Shown here: piece by piece, positions 1 through 7,452 of the stretch
Layout of the letters: each line of letters opens with the position of its first letter
How positions within the stretch are numbered: the stretch's first letter is position 1
Origin: a virus
Strand: one strand, 5' to 3'
IMG/VR virus record: IMGVR_UViG_3300043446_003285
Coordinates: 1-60,312 of that record
Length of the DNA stretch: 60,312 nucleotides
Program-made: the position numbers and the translations under genes
The notes under the pieces: generated by a model
What the model saw: the letters and a program-made list of their open reading frames with translations, nothing else
Database searches by the model: none
Told to the model about the DNA's origin: nothing

Positions 1-168
1 ACGGTCACGATCAAATCTACGATACTGATCACTGCGATAGAGATCACGCTCATTGAATTTTAGTCCATTGAATCTACAATAGTCACGATAAGCATCAAGA
101 TCATCAAAGATCTGATTCATTTCAGGAGTCATGCGTAGATATTTTTCAATGTATTTAGGCTGTGCCAT
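1..168 (-). CDS. Conserved phage hypothetical protein, cut by window edge
   Basis: An open frame starts at ATG 168 and runs off the left edge, so only the first 56 residues are visible (MAQPKYIEKYLRMTPEMNQ...). The protein is rich in Asp, Arg and Tyr and looks like a small soluble protein. A ribosome binding site (AAGAGGACA) precedes the start. It follows the QueD-like gene with an 11-base gap and is probably in the same transcription unit. Similar short proteins occur in T4-like phages, but I recall no function. Confidence 0.7.
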   Translation of the reverse strand, partial: MAQPKYIEKYLRMTPEMNQIFDDLDAYRDYCRFNGLKFNERDLYRSDQYRRFDRDR

Positions 169-179
169 TTTTGTCCTCT

Positions 180-662
180 TTAAATTTTAATTGTTAAGTT
201 AGGGTATTGAGTTTCGTATTTGATCAGTGCGCCATTTTCGCCATCTTCGGCTACTTCAATCCACACTGCACGATCAGGATAGCGAGATGAAATTTGATCA
301 TACAAATCATCAGCAATCATTTCGCAACTTTTATAATCCAAGCTTAAAACTGAGCTCTTATTATTGTTATCGGCGGAATTTCCCTTGGCATACAGGTTCT
401 CCAACCACCTTTTGAATTGGATGAACTCGATGTCTCGGTCGTTGTGCCACACATCGATCCACACCCTAAAATGGAAAATGTGACGATGAGGTACACCAAG
501 AAACGAAACATCATATTCATCACCAGTTGCTAGTGCAGGATCTGTTGCGGCTGCTGGGTATTTATGTATACCTTCTTTGCGAAAGGTAACCCAAATCTTA
601 CGCTCAGCGCGATCCTTAATTCGTTGTCTTTGTTCTTGTCTTGCTTGTTCTACTTGTTGCAT
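180..662 (-). CDS. QueD/6-pyruvoyl-tetrahydropterin synthase-like protein
   Basis: This 160-residue protein resembles the 6-pyruvoyl-tetrahydropterin synthase/QueD family, which makes carboxy-tetrahydropterin on the way to 7-deazaguanines. An H in EGIHKYP and the later pair in VPHRHIFHF fit the family's zinc-binding histidines (usually H...HGH). The C-terminal VAEDGENG resembles the conserved glutamate region. The first 25 residues are a charged helix not typical of QueD. The start overlaps the stop of the upstream gene (TAATG). A TGT/DpdA-like gene lies about 3 kb upstream in the same direction, which supports a deazaguanine role. The match is remote, so a different pterin-fold enzyme is possible. 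Confidence 0.5.
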   Translation of the reverse strand: MQQVEQARQEQRQRIKDRAERKIWVTFRKEGIHKYPAAATDPALATGDEYDVSFLGVPHRHIFHFRVWIDVWHNDRDIEFIQFKRWLENLYAKGNSADNNNKSSVLSLDYKSCEMIADDLYDQISSRYPDRAVWIEVAEDGENGALIKYETQYPNLTIKI

Positions 663-1192
663 TATTTGTCCTTGTCAGCGGGATATACAGTTTCATCACC
701 TACATAGTCTTTCCAGTCAGTATAGGTACTGCGAGTCAGCAGTTCATTTAAGGGATGACACCAAACCCCAGTATTGGTATCGCCCCATGTGTTGTCGTCG
801 ATTTTTAGTGTAGCGTGATAGTTGTAAAGCCTAATATTGGGCAGTTTAACACTGATCATGGGAATAAATGTTTTGTAATCACACCAGGATCGTTCATGTA
901 GATCTTTGGCATATTCTACACCAAAGTCCAGTGTAACCCAAAAGTCTCTAATCAGTAAGGGTTTGATCATGTCATCCCATGCTGCCCAGTCATAGGGACT
1001 CTGCGGATGGAAACTTTGACTGGTACCAAAGTACAAATGCCTAACATCATTTTCTAATGCCAGTTCTACAATTTCTTCAACTGGTTTAATACCTACCACA
1101 AAAAGTGTTCGTTCACCTTTCATGACAGTGTTTTCTACTTCAATGCCAACAAAGTAATCTACTTGTTGGCGACCATCTGTGTCAATTGCCAT
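662..1192 (-). CDS. Conserved phage hypothetical protein
   Basis: I place the start at ATG 1192, which has a GGGA ribosome binding site. A longer frame to 1312 would overlap the dehydrogenase gene by 130 bases. The resulting 176-residue protein begins MAIDTDGRQQVDYF and is rich in aromatic residues, with no signal peptide or membrane segment. I recognise no catalytic motif. It is translationally coupled to the dehydrogenase upstream (11-base overlap) and to the QueD-like gene downstream (TAATG). Confidence 0.65.
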   Translation of the reverse strand: MAIDTDGRQQVDYFVGIEVENTVMKGERTLFVVGIKPVEEIVELALENDVRHLYFGTSQSFHPQSPYDWAAWDDMIKPLLIRDFWVTLDFGVEYAKDLHERSWCDYKTFIPMISVKLPNIRLYNYHATLKIDDNTWGDTNTGVWCHPLNELLTRSTYTDWKDYVGDETVYPADKDK

Positions 1193-2114
1193 TATTTTCC
1201 CAATAAATGTAGCCCCTGCTGTAGTGCTGGGGACGGTTATGTGAATCACCAAAGGCTGATTGCCATTCAGTGTTTCTATTATAGCCCATAGTCCAAAAAC
1301 TGTCAACTTCAAGTTGGCCAGACTTAATCCATTCTACTGCTGTTTCCATGCAGGTATGGAATATGGCTTTTCGAGGACTTGGCCTTACAGTAGTAATGCT
1401 GCGCCACAAAAAGTTTTCACTTTCTCGTTTGCTGATAGATCTGCTAACAGCATCAATTAAACAGCCGTTGTTAGCAATAATGTCTGCTTGTTCTAACCAT
1501 GCGTGACTGTCTTTAAGATTGATAACAATATCATATTCTTTATCTGGCTGGTTTTTAAGCTCTACACCCGCTGCTTGCCACATGTGGCAATTACTGCTGC
1601 CAATAACATCTACTGGCACATTGATATTAAGATTTTTCAAAGTCTTGTAAGCAACATAAGCTAAAAATCCTGAGCCAATTAACAGAATCTTTGCATTGGC
1701 ATTGGCGTAAACTCTGCTGTCAATTTCAACAAGGTCACCCAATACTACATTAACACCACAGGCCACGGGTTCAATAATATATTTAGGTGCAGCTTCGGGC
1801 ACTACTACATATTCACCTTCACGCACTGGATACTGATCAGCATAGGCAGGTTCGCCTCTTGTGGCCACATAGTCCCCTACCTTTACTGCTGTTTTAACAT
1901 TTGCACCCACTGCAATTACTTGACCAAGTCCTTCGTGGCCTTGCATGTGTAGGGGTAATGGGCCAAACTCACCCTGCATCATTGCAACATCACTGGTACA
2001 GACACCAGTCATTACTGCTCGAACAATGATACCGTCATCAAATTGATCAGGGCAGTCGTATTCTGTTTCAGCAAAGCCGCCTTTACCAGTTGTCTGTAAA
2101 ATTCTTACTTTCAT
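1182..2114 (-). CDS. Zinc-dependent alcohol dehydrogenase-like (MDR family) protein
   Basis: A 310-residue medium-chain dehydrogenase/reductase. The N-terminal GroES-like domain carries the catalytic-zinc signature GHEGLGQV (about residues 59-66), a preceding cysteine in GVCTSD and a second in EPVACGVN. The Rossmann half has LLIGSGFLAYVAYK. The four-cysteine structural-zinc lobe is absent, so it is shorter than a typical 340-residue enzyme. It overlaps the next upstream oxidoreductase gene by ATGA and the downstream gene by 11 bases, so the three are probably co-translated. The substrate is unknown; with the GFO/IDH partner it may act on a sugar or polyol. Confidence 0.75.
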   Translation of the reverse strand: MKVRILQTTGKGGFAETEYDCPDQFDDGIIVRAVMTGVCTSDVAMMQGEFGPLPLHMQGHEGLGQVIAVGANVKTAVKVGDYVATRGEPAYADQYPVREGEYVVVPEAAPKYIIEPVACGVNVVLGDLVEIDSRVYANANAKILLIGSGFLAYVAYKTLKNLNINVPVDVIGSSNCHMWQAAGVELKNQPDKEYDIVINLKDSHAWLEQADIIANNGCLIDAVSRSISKRESENFLWRSITTVRPSPRKAIFHTCMETAVEWIKSGQLEVDSFWTMGYNRNTEWQSAFGDSHNRPQHYSRGYIYWENNGN

Positions 2115-2995
2115 AGTCGTTCAATTTGTTCGTGAATCCAAATATCTTGTGCCAACTGTTGATTCCAGTAGTCATTGTTATTTAGGTTTTCGACTGCTTG
2201 TTTGATCATTTGCTGATAAGCACTTTCAGGACAGAGACCTAATTCATATCTAACAGCACTGCTGGGCAAGTCAAAACTAATGCTGATATCTGATTCTTTT
2301 AGCGAACGCCAGTTAGCTGACAAAATATATTTGCAGTTGTTATTTTTATATTCTAATTCACAAAAGTCATCAACATCGTATGTGCCTGTTGGATCTACCG
2401 TGCCATATTCTGTGCTGTCAATATTGGATAATTCCCAACGCTGTTCTGCCAGTGCAAACAGTTTTGTGCCAGCTTTGTAATCTGTTAAAGCACAGTAATA
2501 GCTTAACATGTGAGGAATAAGATCTCTGCTGACTCCGCCAAATGACAGTTGTTTAGTGGTAAACCAACTGCCGGGTCTAGGAATACGATTATAGTTATTC
2601 CATGTTATTTTTACACGACTGCACTGTTTTGCAAGGCTTTTAAATTTTGTGATCTCGTCGCGATACTGATTGTTCTTAACCATCATAAATCTAGTATCGG
2701 GAAAATCTAAGACCATTTGCTTCCACAGTGTGTGATTTTCAACACCGGGCTTTTCAACAAATACTATTTTGGCGCCTAAGCCAGCAACATTTCTAGCAAT
2801 ACCTAAATGTGTAAAATTAGGAGTGCAGATATGCACAGTATCAAAGTTCTGATGATCGAAATAAGCCAGTGTGTAGTCACTGTAGTCGGCACCAGCATGT
2901 GGATTACTGTCTACTGTTACAACTTCATAGCCTAAATTTGTCAACACAGCCTTGTACAATTGGCCGATGCCCATACCTATTACGAGACTTTTCAT
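2111..2995 (-). CDS. GFO/IDH/MocA-family oxidoreductase
   Basis: A 294-residue NAD(P)-dependent oxidoreductase of the Gfo/Idh/MocA type. The nucleotide-binding motif GMGIGQLY is at residues 7-14, CTPNFTH follows, and the hallmark E-K-P appears in VFVEKPG. GGVSRDLIPHML fits the catalytic histidine region. Family members oxidise or reduce sugars and cyclitols. The stop overlaps the start of the dehydrogenase downstream and the start overlaps the DUF805 gene upstream, so it sits in a tight operon. The pair of redox enzymes suggests modification of a sugar nucleotide or metabolite, but nothing identifies which one. Confidence 0.8.
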   Translation of the reverse strand: MKSLVIGMGIGQLYKAVLTNLGYEVVTVDSNPHAGADYSDYTLAYFDHQNFDTVHICTPNFTHLGIARNVAGLGAKIVFVEKPGVENHTLWKQMVLDFPDTRFMMVKNNQYRDEITKFKSLAKQCSRVKITWNNYNRIPRPGSWFTTKQLSFGGVSRDLIPHMLSYYCALTDYKAGTKLFALAEQRWELSNIDSTEYGTVDPTGTYDVDDFCELEYKNNNCKYILSANWRSLKESDISISFDLPSSAVRYELGLCPESAYQQMIKQAVENLNNNDYWNQQLAQDIWIHEQIERL

Positions 2996-3318
2996 TCAGA
3001 TTCTTTTGTTTTGAGAAAACTAATAACTAGAACTACTAACAAACCAACATAGGGCAAAAATGTTGCCAATGTCCACCAAGTATCAATGCCAGCGTCCCTG
3101 CATCTTTTGATAACTGACATTAAATTGCCCCATGCCATTAAAACAAAACCAATGGCCATTATGGTCAGCGTAACAGGACTGCCTTCGCCTGCCTTGCCAG
3201 CAAAGAACAATGAAATAACGAATATTACAAGAAACATAATTAATAGCTTTGCCTGCGTAAGCCAAAACTCTCTTGTAGTCATTGTACCCTGTGGGAGAAA
3301 AATGTCAAGTTGTTTCAT
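2992..3318 (-). CDS. DUF805-type small membrane protein
   Basis: A 108-residue integral membrane protein with three or four hydrophobic segments. It shows the DUF805 signature: R-x-F-W near the N-terminus (TTREFWLT) and KRCRDAGIDTWW between helices. DUF805 proteins are widespread in bacteria, but their role is not known. Overlaps of 4 bases on both sides tie it to the oxidoreductase operon. It might alter the inner membrane during infection; this is only an inference. Confidence 0.75.
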   Translation of the reverse strand: MKQLDIFLPQGTMTTREFWLTQAKLLIMFLVIFVISLFFAGKAGEGSPVTLTIMAIGFVLMAWGNLMSVIKRCRDAGIDTWWTLATFLPYVGLLVVLVISFLKTKESE

Positions 3319-3581
3319 TTGTCTAGTTTAGGTTCTAGTTTAGGTGGTTCTTCACGATCACGAACAGCCAATTGCCTTTGGTATTCAGCAAATTCTTCTT
3401 CAGTCATAAATCTTGCGCCCTGCCGTTCCATCCATCTTGGACTCCAATAACCAAAGTTTACTGGTTTCCAATATTTGACAAAAATGTAATTTAAAAATAC
3501 CAGTAGTACGCCAATTACTGCCATTGACAAGCAGACCAAAATTGAGCCAATGAAAAAGGTTGCATATCCTTCAAGTGCCAT
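3315..3581 (-). CDS. Small membrane protein, unknown function
   Basis: An 88-residue protein with one strong hydrophobic helix at the N-terminus (about residues 9-35), then a charged cytoplasmic tail (MERQGARFMTEEEFAEYQRQL). I do not recognise a family. It is the first gene downstream of a good sigma70-like promoter at 3600-3628 and starts the unit that runs down to the QueD-like gene. Confidence 0.65.
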   Translation of the reverse strand: MALEGYATFFIGSILVCLSMAVIGVLLVFLNYIFVKYWKPVNFGYWSPRWMERQGARFMTEEEFAEYQRQLAVRDREEPPKLEPKLDK

Positions 3582-3599
3582 GTTATCTTTCTTTTTGTT

Positions 3600-3628
3600 A
3601 TTATATGATTAATGATCGTTAAAGTCAA
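3600..3628 (-). promoter_or_regulatory. sigma70-type promoter
   Basis: On the minus strand, TTGACT (3623-3628) is followed by a 17-base spacer and TATAAT (3600-3605). It lies at the end of the DUF465-like gene and would drive the 3581-to-1 gene run using host RNA polymerase. Confidence 0.65.
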
Positions 3629-3818
3629 CAGACTCGTGATCATGTTCCCACTGTAGTTTTTCCAAACGCCTAATTTCGTCTTTGAACTGAAGCTTTTGCT
3701 TTTTCCATTCTACTACTTGGGCGTGTTCTGTACCCGGATGTTGCCGTTCATGATTGGTAATTTTTTCGTCCAAAACACGATGCATTTCTTTTAAATGTTT
3801 GATTCGATTTTCATACAT
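3609..3818 (-). CDS. DUF465/YdcH-like small coiled-coil protein
   Basis: A 69-residue, highly charged helical protein. The pattern HLKEMHRVLDEKI...VVEWKKQKLQFKDEIRRLE matches the DUF465 (YdcH) family, in which LKK.KL.LKDEI is typical. These are short soluble helical-hairpin proteins of unknown role. Its start overlaps the end of the TGT-like gene by 8 bases. It ends inside the promoter region that serves the next gene. Confidence 0.65.
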   Translation of the reverse strand: MYENRIKHLKEMHRVLDEKITNHERQHPGTEHAQVVEWKKQKLQFKDEIRRLEKLQWEHDHESVDFNDH

Positions 3819-5379
3819 TTTGTGCCTCCAGTGCGTCTAGTTTAGTTTCGTCTAGACCCGAATCATCTATATGATGTTCTTCTGCTTCTTCAACTTCAAA
3901 CAAACTGTTGAACATAGTATTAGCATTAACGGTTTTCTTGCCAGTATATCCTCTAGTACCAACAATACTTAGCCAATATCTGTTATAATGTTCTACTAGC
4001 TGTTCTGCACGACCCCTGTCCGAAGTAGCAAAAATATCATCAACAATGTCCCTGAAGTAGCTACGGTCGTAGAGTCTAGTATTGCGTCTGTCTGTGCTGG
4101 TAGCCACCAACATATCTGGATATTTGCCTGCATCGCATTGACGATTAGCTTCTTGTACTGCGTGGATATGTGTCCATACATTATGACCCATTTGCAGTGT
4201 ATAACTAAAACTGTCCCAACTAGTTTTGCCTTCTTTGCCAATCTTATTTAGGTCTCCGGGCTTGTAGTAGCAGACATCATTAATTTGCAATCTTTCGCTG
4301 ACAGGACTTTCTAAGAAAGTGTCAAAGATTCGATCCTGTAGCACAGCATCTTTAAATTTGCGTGTATCTGTAGCGTACTTTTTATTATCAACGCTTGGTT
4401 GCATTTGATAGCTCCACTTGGCACGATCCGGAGTTACTACATCATAATAAATCTGTCCGTTGGCAGTAGCTAAAAATGGACTGGCACAGTCAAAGCTGAT
4501 AGTAAAGTTTTCGTTGTGATACTTGCGAACTGCTCTCTGAATGTCAGTAAGCAATAATGCCCATTCTAATTTACTGGTACCCAAGAAGTGCATCCAATCA
4601 TGTAGACCCGGCTCCAGTAAGCCATCAAACCTTAAAGCTACAATGCGCTTGAGTGTTAGATGCACATCACACATGTTTTGACCACCCATGGCCCAACCAT
4701 TAAAGTGATCATTAGGATATTGCTTTGGGTCACAATACTTTTTCATTTGATCATACCAAATGTCTGCTTCAGTATGATTTTCACCTTGCAGTACATTTAA
4801 GAACTTGCACTTGCCCTGTCGATTACGCATAAAGTAATCGTTGTTGATATAAGTTCCCTGTACAGCTTCTTGGAATGTGCTGATACCTGTGGCCTTTTGT
4901 CCAGCAGGACTGCGAGCTACCCACGCAGGGATATCAAGAATCATACCGCGATCCATATAAGCATCCATCCACTTCAGCACTTGCTCACGCTTTTTTTGTG
5001 CCTTAGGACAGTTGGGATCTTTCCAGTTGCCTTCCCATACACCCTTACCAATTTGGAAACCGCCTGAATCGCCTAGTACAAAGCTGTTAGGATCACGATT
5101 ACGAACCATGTCCTCTTTGGCATCAAACTTATTAGTATCTAAGTTAGCATGGCCTGCACTGTACAAGGCCCACTTATAGGGAAAGTATGCTTCATTGGGA
5201 TTAAGCCAGTTAAGACCTTCCATACCTCTATCAAACTTCTTAGGCATGCGAACACTGTCAATATAATTTGAATCGTGTCGTTGCTTGCCCACATAGGTAG
5301 CATAAAAGCCACTTAGTGCAGGCAAAAAAACTGCATAATCATTTTGTTTGGCAGTTAAATTATCTATGGTGCCAGTCAT
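3811..5379 (-). CDS. TGT/DpdA-like transglycosylase (7-deazaguanine insertion)
   Basis: A 522-residue protein with the order of motifs of tRNA-guanine transglycosylase: GDSGGFQ (residues 103-109), LDIP (149-151), NVLQGE (195-200), GWAMGGQ (228-234), HFLGTSK (264-270) and FDCAS (296-300). D297 would be the nucleophile and D104/Q109 would contact the base. The usual compact C-terminal zinc cluster is not obvious and the protein is longer than tRNA TGT (about 375). This fits phage DpdA-type enzymes, which exchange guanine in DNA for 7-deazaguanines. A QueD-like gene sits in the same strand run. It could still act on tRNA; the sequence alone does not settle this. Confidence 0.7.
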   Translation of the reverse strand: MTGTIDNLTAKQNDYAVFLPALSGFYATYVGKQRHDSNYIDSVRMPKKFDRGMEGLNWLNPNEAYFPYKWALYSAGHANLDTNKFDAKEDMVRNRDPNSFVLGDSGGFQIGKGVWEGNWKDPNCPKAQKKREQVLKWMDAYMDRGMILDIPAWVARSPAGQKATGISTFQEAVQGTYINNDYFMRNRQGKCKFLNVLQGENHTEADIWYDQMKKYCDPKQYPNDHFNGWAMGGQNMCDVHLTLKRIVALRFDGLLEPGLHDWMHFLGTSKLEWALLLTDIQRAVRKYHNENFTISFDCASPFLATANGQIYYDVVTPDRAKWSYQMQPSVDNKKYATDTRKFKDAVLQDRIFDTFLESPVSERLQINDVCYYKPGDLNKIGKEGKTSWDSFSYTLQMGHNVWTHIHAVQEANRQCDAGKYPDMLVATSTDRRNTRLYDRSYFRDIVDDIFATSDRGRAEQLVEHYNRYWLSIVGTRGYTGKKTVNANTMFNSLFEVEEAEEHHIDDSGLDETKLDALEAQNV

Positions 5380-5711
5380 TTATTTTCTTTTGTTAATATA
5401 TCAACTACTTGGAACTTTTCCCACGCTTCTTTTAATGCAGGAGATTTTTCCATGCGACTTTTTAGTTCAAGGTCTTCTTCGCGTTTTTTCCTAGCCCAGT
5501 CAATTAATGCTTGCATTTCGGCATCTAATTCAATATGAGCAGCATAGGAAGGCATGTTAACCCAATTGGAGCCATCATACACTTCCCAATAATTGGTAAG
5601 GCCGTTATATCGTGGCATACCTGCACTTGGCTGGTTCATATTGATATAAGGTTGTCCAGCGGATCCGCCGGTAACAACAAGACCTCTACCTCCAGTCAGT
5701 GATCTAATCAT
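5376..5711 (-). CDS. Phage hypothetical protein, unknown function
   Basis: A 111-residue protein with a glycine-rich N-terminal half (GGRGLVVTGGSAGQPYI, then YWEVYDGSNWVNM) and a charged helical C-terminal half. The N-terminal part resembles display or scaffold segments of phage virion proteins, but I do not recognise a family. It overlaps the TGT-like gene start by 4 bases and abuts the clamp gene. Confidence 0.6.
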   Translation of the reverse strand: MIRSLTGGRGLVVTGGSAGQPYINMNQPSAGMPRYNGLTNYWEVYDGSNWVNMPSYAAHIELDAEMQALIDWARKKREEDLELKSRMEKSPALKEAWEKFQVVDILTKENK

Positions 5712-6442
5712 TACTTGGTCTGTGCAGGAAGGATATAATTGTATTCAGCAATGCCACTGTCTACAGTAATCATTGCAGCACCTTCGTCGCTGATCTTAAA
5801 AGTCTTGTCGCCAGGCAAACTAAGAATACTGATAACAACAGCCACAGGCCACGCCCAAGATTTAGTAAGTTTACCGCTAACGCCCTGTGCAAACACAAAG
5901 TTACCAGCGTGACTGCTGTGATCACCAAAGTAAAACTTTAGGTCGCCGTTTTCAGTTTTGGCAATAAAGTTGTTTTCTTCGCTGTTGGCACTGGCCTGAA
6001 ATTTCAATCGCTGAATGTTAGCGTTGGCAGGCACAATGTCCACATTCCAGTTAACTGGTTTCATTTTTACAGTCTTAAGTTTGTCGTTGACAATTTCTGC
6101 ACTCATAAAACGATAGTCGTTTTTAAAGTCACCCACTTTATTTTCAAAGTGAACACCAACAGGAATTGATTCTTCATCTTTGGTTTGTTTGTTCACAGTA
6201 ATTGCCGCATCTTCTCTATATTCAGGAATGTTCAAAATAGTGTTCAATTTGTTCAAGTTAGGCATACCAAATGTGCCTACAAATTCTCCCACAACGCCTT
6301 TGAATTTGGCCTGTAGAATAACACTGCGATCTTCAGCAATGGCTTCCAATTTGGTTTCTGTGTCTGTGCCTACAATTTTAACAAGGTCGATTACGCCCAA
6401 GCCATGAGTATGTTGTACGATGTCTAATAGATGGTCTTTCAT
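5711..6442 (-). CDS. 45: Probable DNA polymerase sliding clamp (T4 gp45-like)
   Basis: I take ATG 6442 as the start: it has a GGAGA site and gives MKDHLLDIVQHTHG, while the frame upstream to 6571 overlaps the methyltransferase. The 243-residue product matches the size of T4-type processivity clamps. GEFVGTFGMPNLNKLNTILNI resembles the clamp motif in which a short loop is followed by a leucine-rich helix, and the C-terminus (ISDEGAAMITVDSGIAEYNY) fits the last beta strands. It would form a trimeric ring that tethers gp43, whose gene is nearby. Similarity is weak, so the call rests partly on position and size. Confidence 0.6.
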   Translation of the reverse strand: MKDHLLDIVQHTHGLGVIDLVKIVGTDTETKLEAIAEDRSVILQAKFKGVVGEFVGTFGMPNLNKLNTILNIPEYREDAAITVNKQTKDEESIPVGVHFENKVGDFKNDYRFMSAEIVNDKLKTVKMKPVNWNVDIVPANANIQRLKFQASANSEENNFIAKTENGDLKFYFGDHSSHAGNFVFAQGVSGKLTKSWAWPVAVVISILSLPGDKTFKISDEGAAMITVDSGIAEYNYILPAQTK

Positions 6443-6461
6443 AGTTTCTCCAATAAGGTTA

Positions 6462-6490
6462 AGTGTATAAGGTTTATTTAGATTTGTCAA
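6462..6490 (-). promoter_or_regulatory. sigma70-type promoter for the clamp gene
   Basis: TTGACA (6485-6490), a 17-base spacer and TACACT (6462-6467) on the minus strand, about 20 bases upstream of the clamp start. The perfect -35 hexamer lies in the last codons of the methyltransferase gene. Confidence 0.55.
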
Positions 6491-7452
6491 GCACCAACAG
6501 AACAAATTCTGCCTAATGTTTGATGTCGTTTTATAGTTGTAAGCACACCGGGTTTTCGTATTTCCACCCAATGCACATTGACGCTGGTTGATCTATAGTG
6601 TTTTACTACAAAGCCTAATTCTTGGAATATAGTATTCAAAAGTTTTGGTGTAAGGTAACTTTTAAATCCTGTTTCGGCATATTCAGCGCCTTGAACAACA
6701 TCGCAGTTATTAAAACTAAACATCATGGATCCACCGGGTCTTAGTAAATCGTAACACTGTTCTAAAACATATCGAGTTTCTTCATAGGGCCAAAAGTTCA
6801 CTACATTCCAAGCAAATATAAAGCCAAACTGATTTTTTGGCAGCATACCCAAGTAAAAAGTGGGTATCCCATGTGCATCAGTTTGGTAAGCTCTTACTCG
6901 TCGTCTATAAACTTCGTTAAATTTTGACAGTGTAGAATTTAAAAATTCTTCATGTCTATCTACAAGGTATAAAGGATCACTGGCTACAAGACTTTCTGTC
7001 CATTCACCATCGCCCGGCCCTATTTCTAATGTTGGATAATGCCAATCAGTGTAGGACCTTACAATTGTGCCTATTTCTCCTCGTTCATCGTCAGAAATTT
7101 CTAATTTTCTTTCTGTTCTTTCTTGTTCACAGTTTGATAAAGCTGAGCCATAAAATTCATTTATCTTATAACCTAATTTTCTCATAGGAAATGTTATTTC
7201 ATCAATTTCCTGTTCTATATTTTCTATTAGATCATTTAAATATTTTTGCTGTAAATTAATTTCTGTTTCTGTTTTATCTAAAAAATCAATTAGATTTGTT
7301 AAATTATTTTTATAATTTTCATGCAAAGGCATTGTAGTATTTTTACTAAGTGCGGCGTCTAACAACTCAACATTTTGATTTAAGATATCAAAGTTGATTT
7401 CTTTTAAATTATTTCTTAATCTAACTAATTCACTTAATTTCATTTTATTCAA
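6487..7452 (-). CDS. Class I SAM-dependent methyltransferase
   Basis: A 321-residue protein. Residues 1-120 are helical and probably coiled coil (NIEQEIDEITFPM...). The C-terminal half is a Rossmann methyltransferase: motif I is EIGPGDGEW, the acidic end of strand 2 is in YLVDRHEEF, and FAWNVVNFWPYEE and LLRPGGSMMFSFNN follow as motifs post-I to III. The substrate is unknown. It overlaps the DNA polymerase gene by 8 bases. No target-recognition domain or NPPY/DPPY motif is seen, so an N6-adenine or C5-cytosine DNA methylase is unlikely. Confidence 0.75.
   Translation of the reverse strand: MNKMKLSELVRLRNNLKEINFDILNQNVELLDAALSKNTTMPLHENYKNNLTNLIDFLDKTETEINLQQKYLNDLIENIEQEIDEITFPMRKLGYKINEFYGSALSNCEQERTERKLEISDDERGEIGTIVRSYTDWHYPTLEIGPGDGEWTESLVASDPLYLVDRHEEFLNSTLSKFNEVYRRRVRAYQTDAHGIPTFYLGMLPKNQFGFIFAWNVVNFWPYEETRYVLEQCYDLLRPGGSMMFSFNNCDVVQGAEYAETGFKSYLTPKLLNTIFQELGFVVKHYRSTSVNVHWVEIRKPGVLTTIKRHQTLGRICSVGA

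Noticed and set aside
1193-1312. Longer start for the gene at 662-1192
   Set aside because: It would overlap the dehydrogenase by 130 bases and has no ribosome site. ATG 1192 has GGGA and fits the overlap style of the genome.
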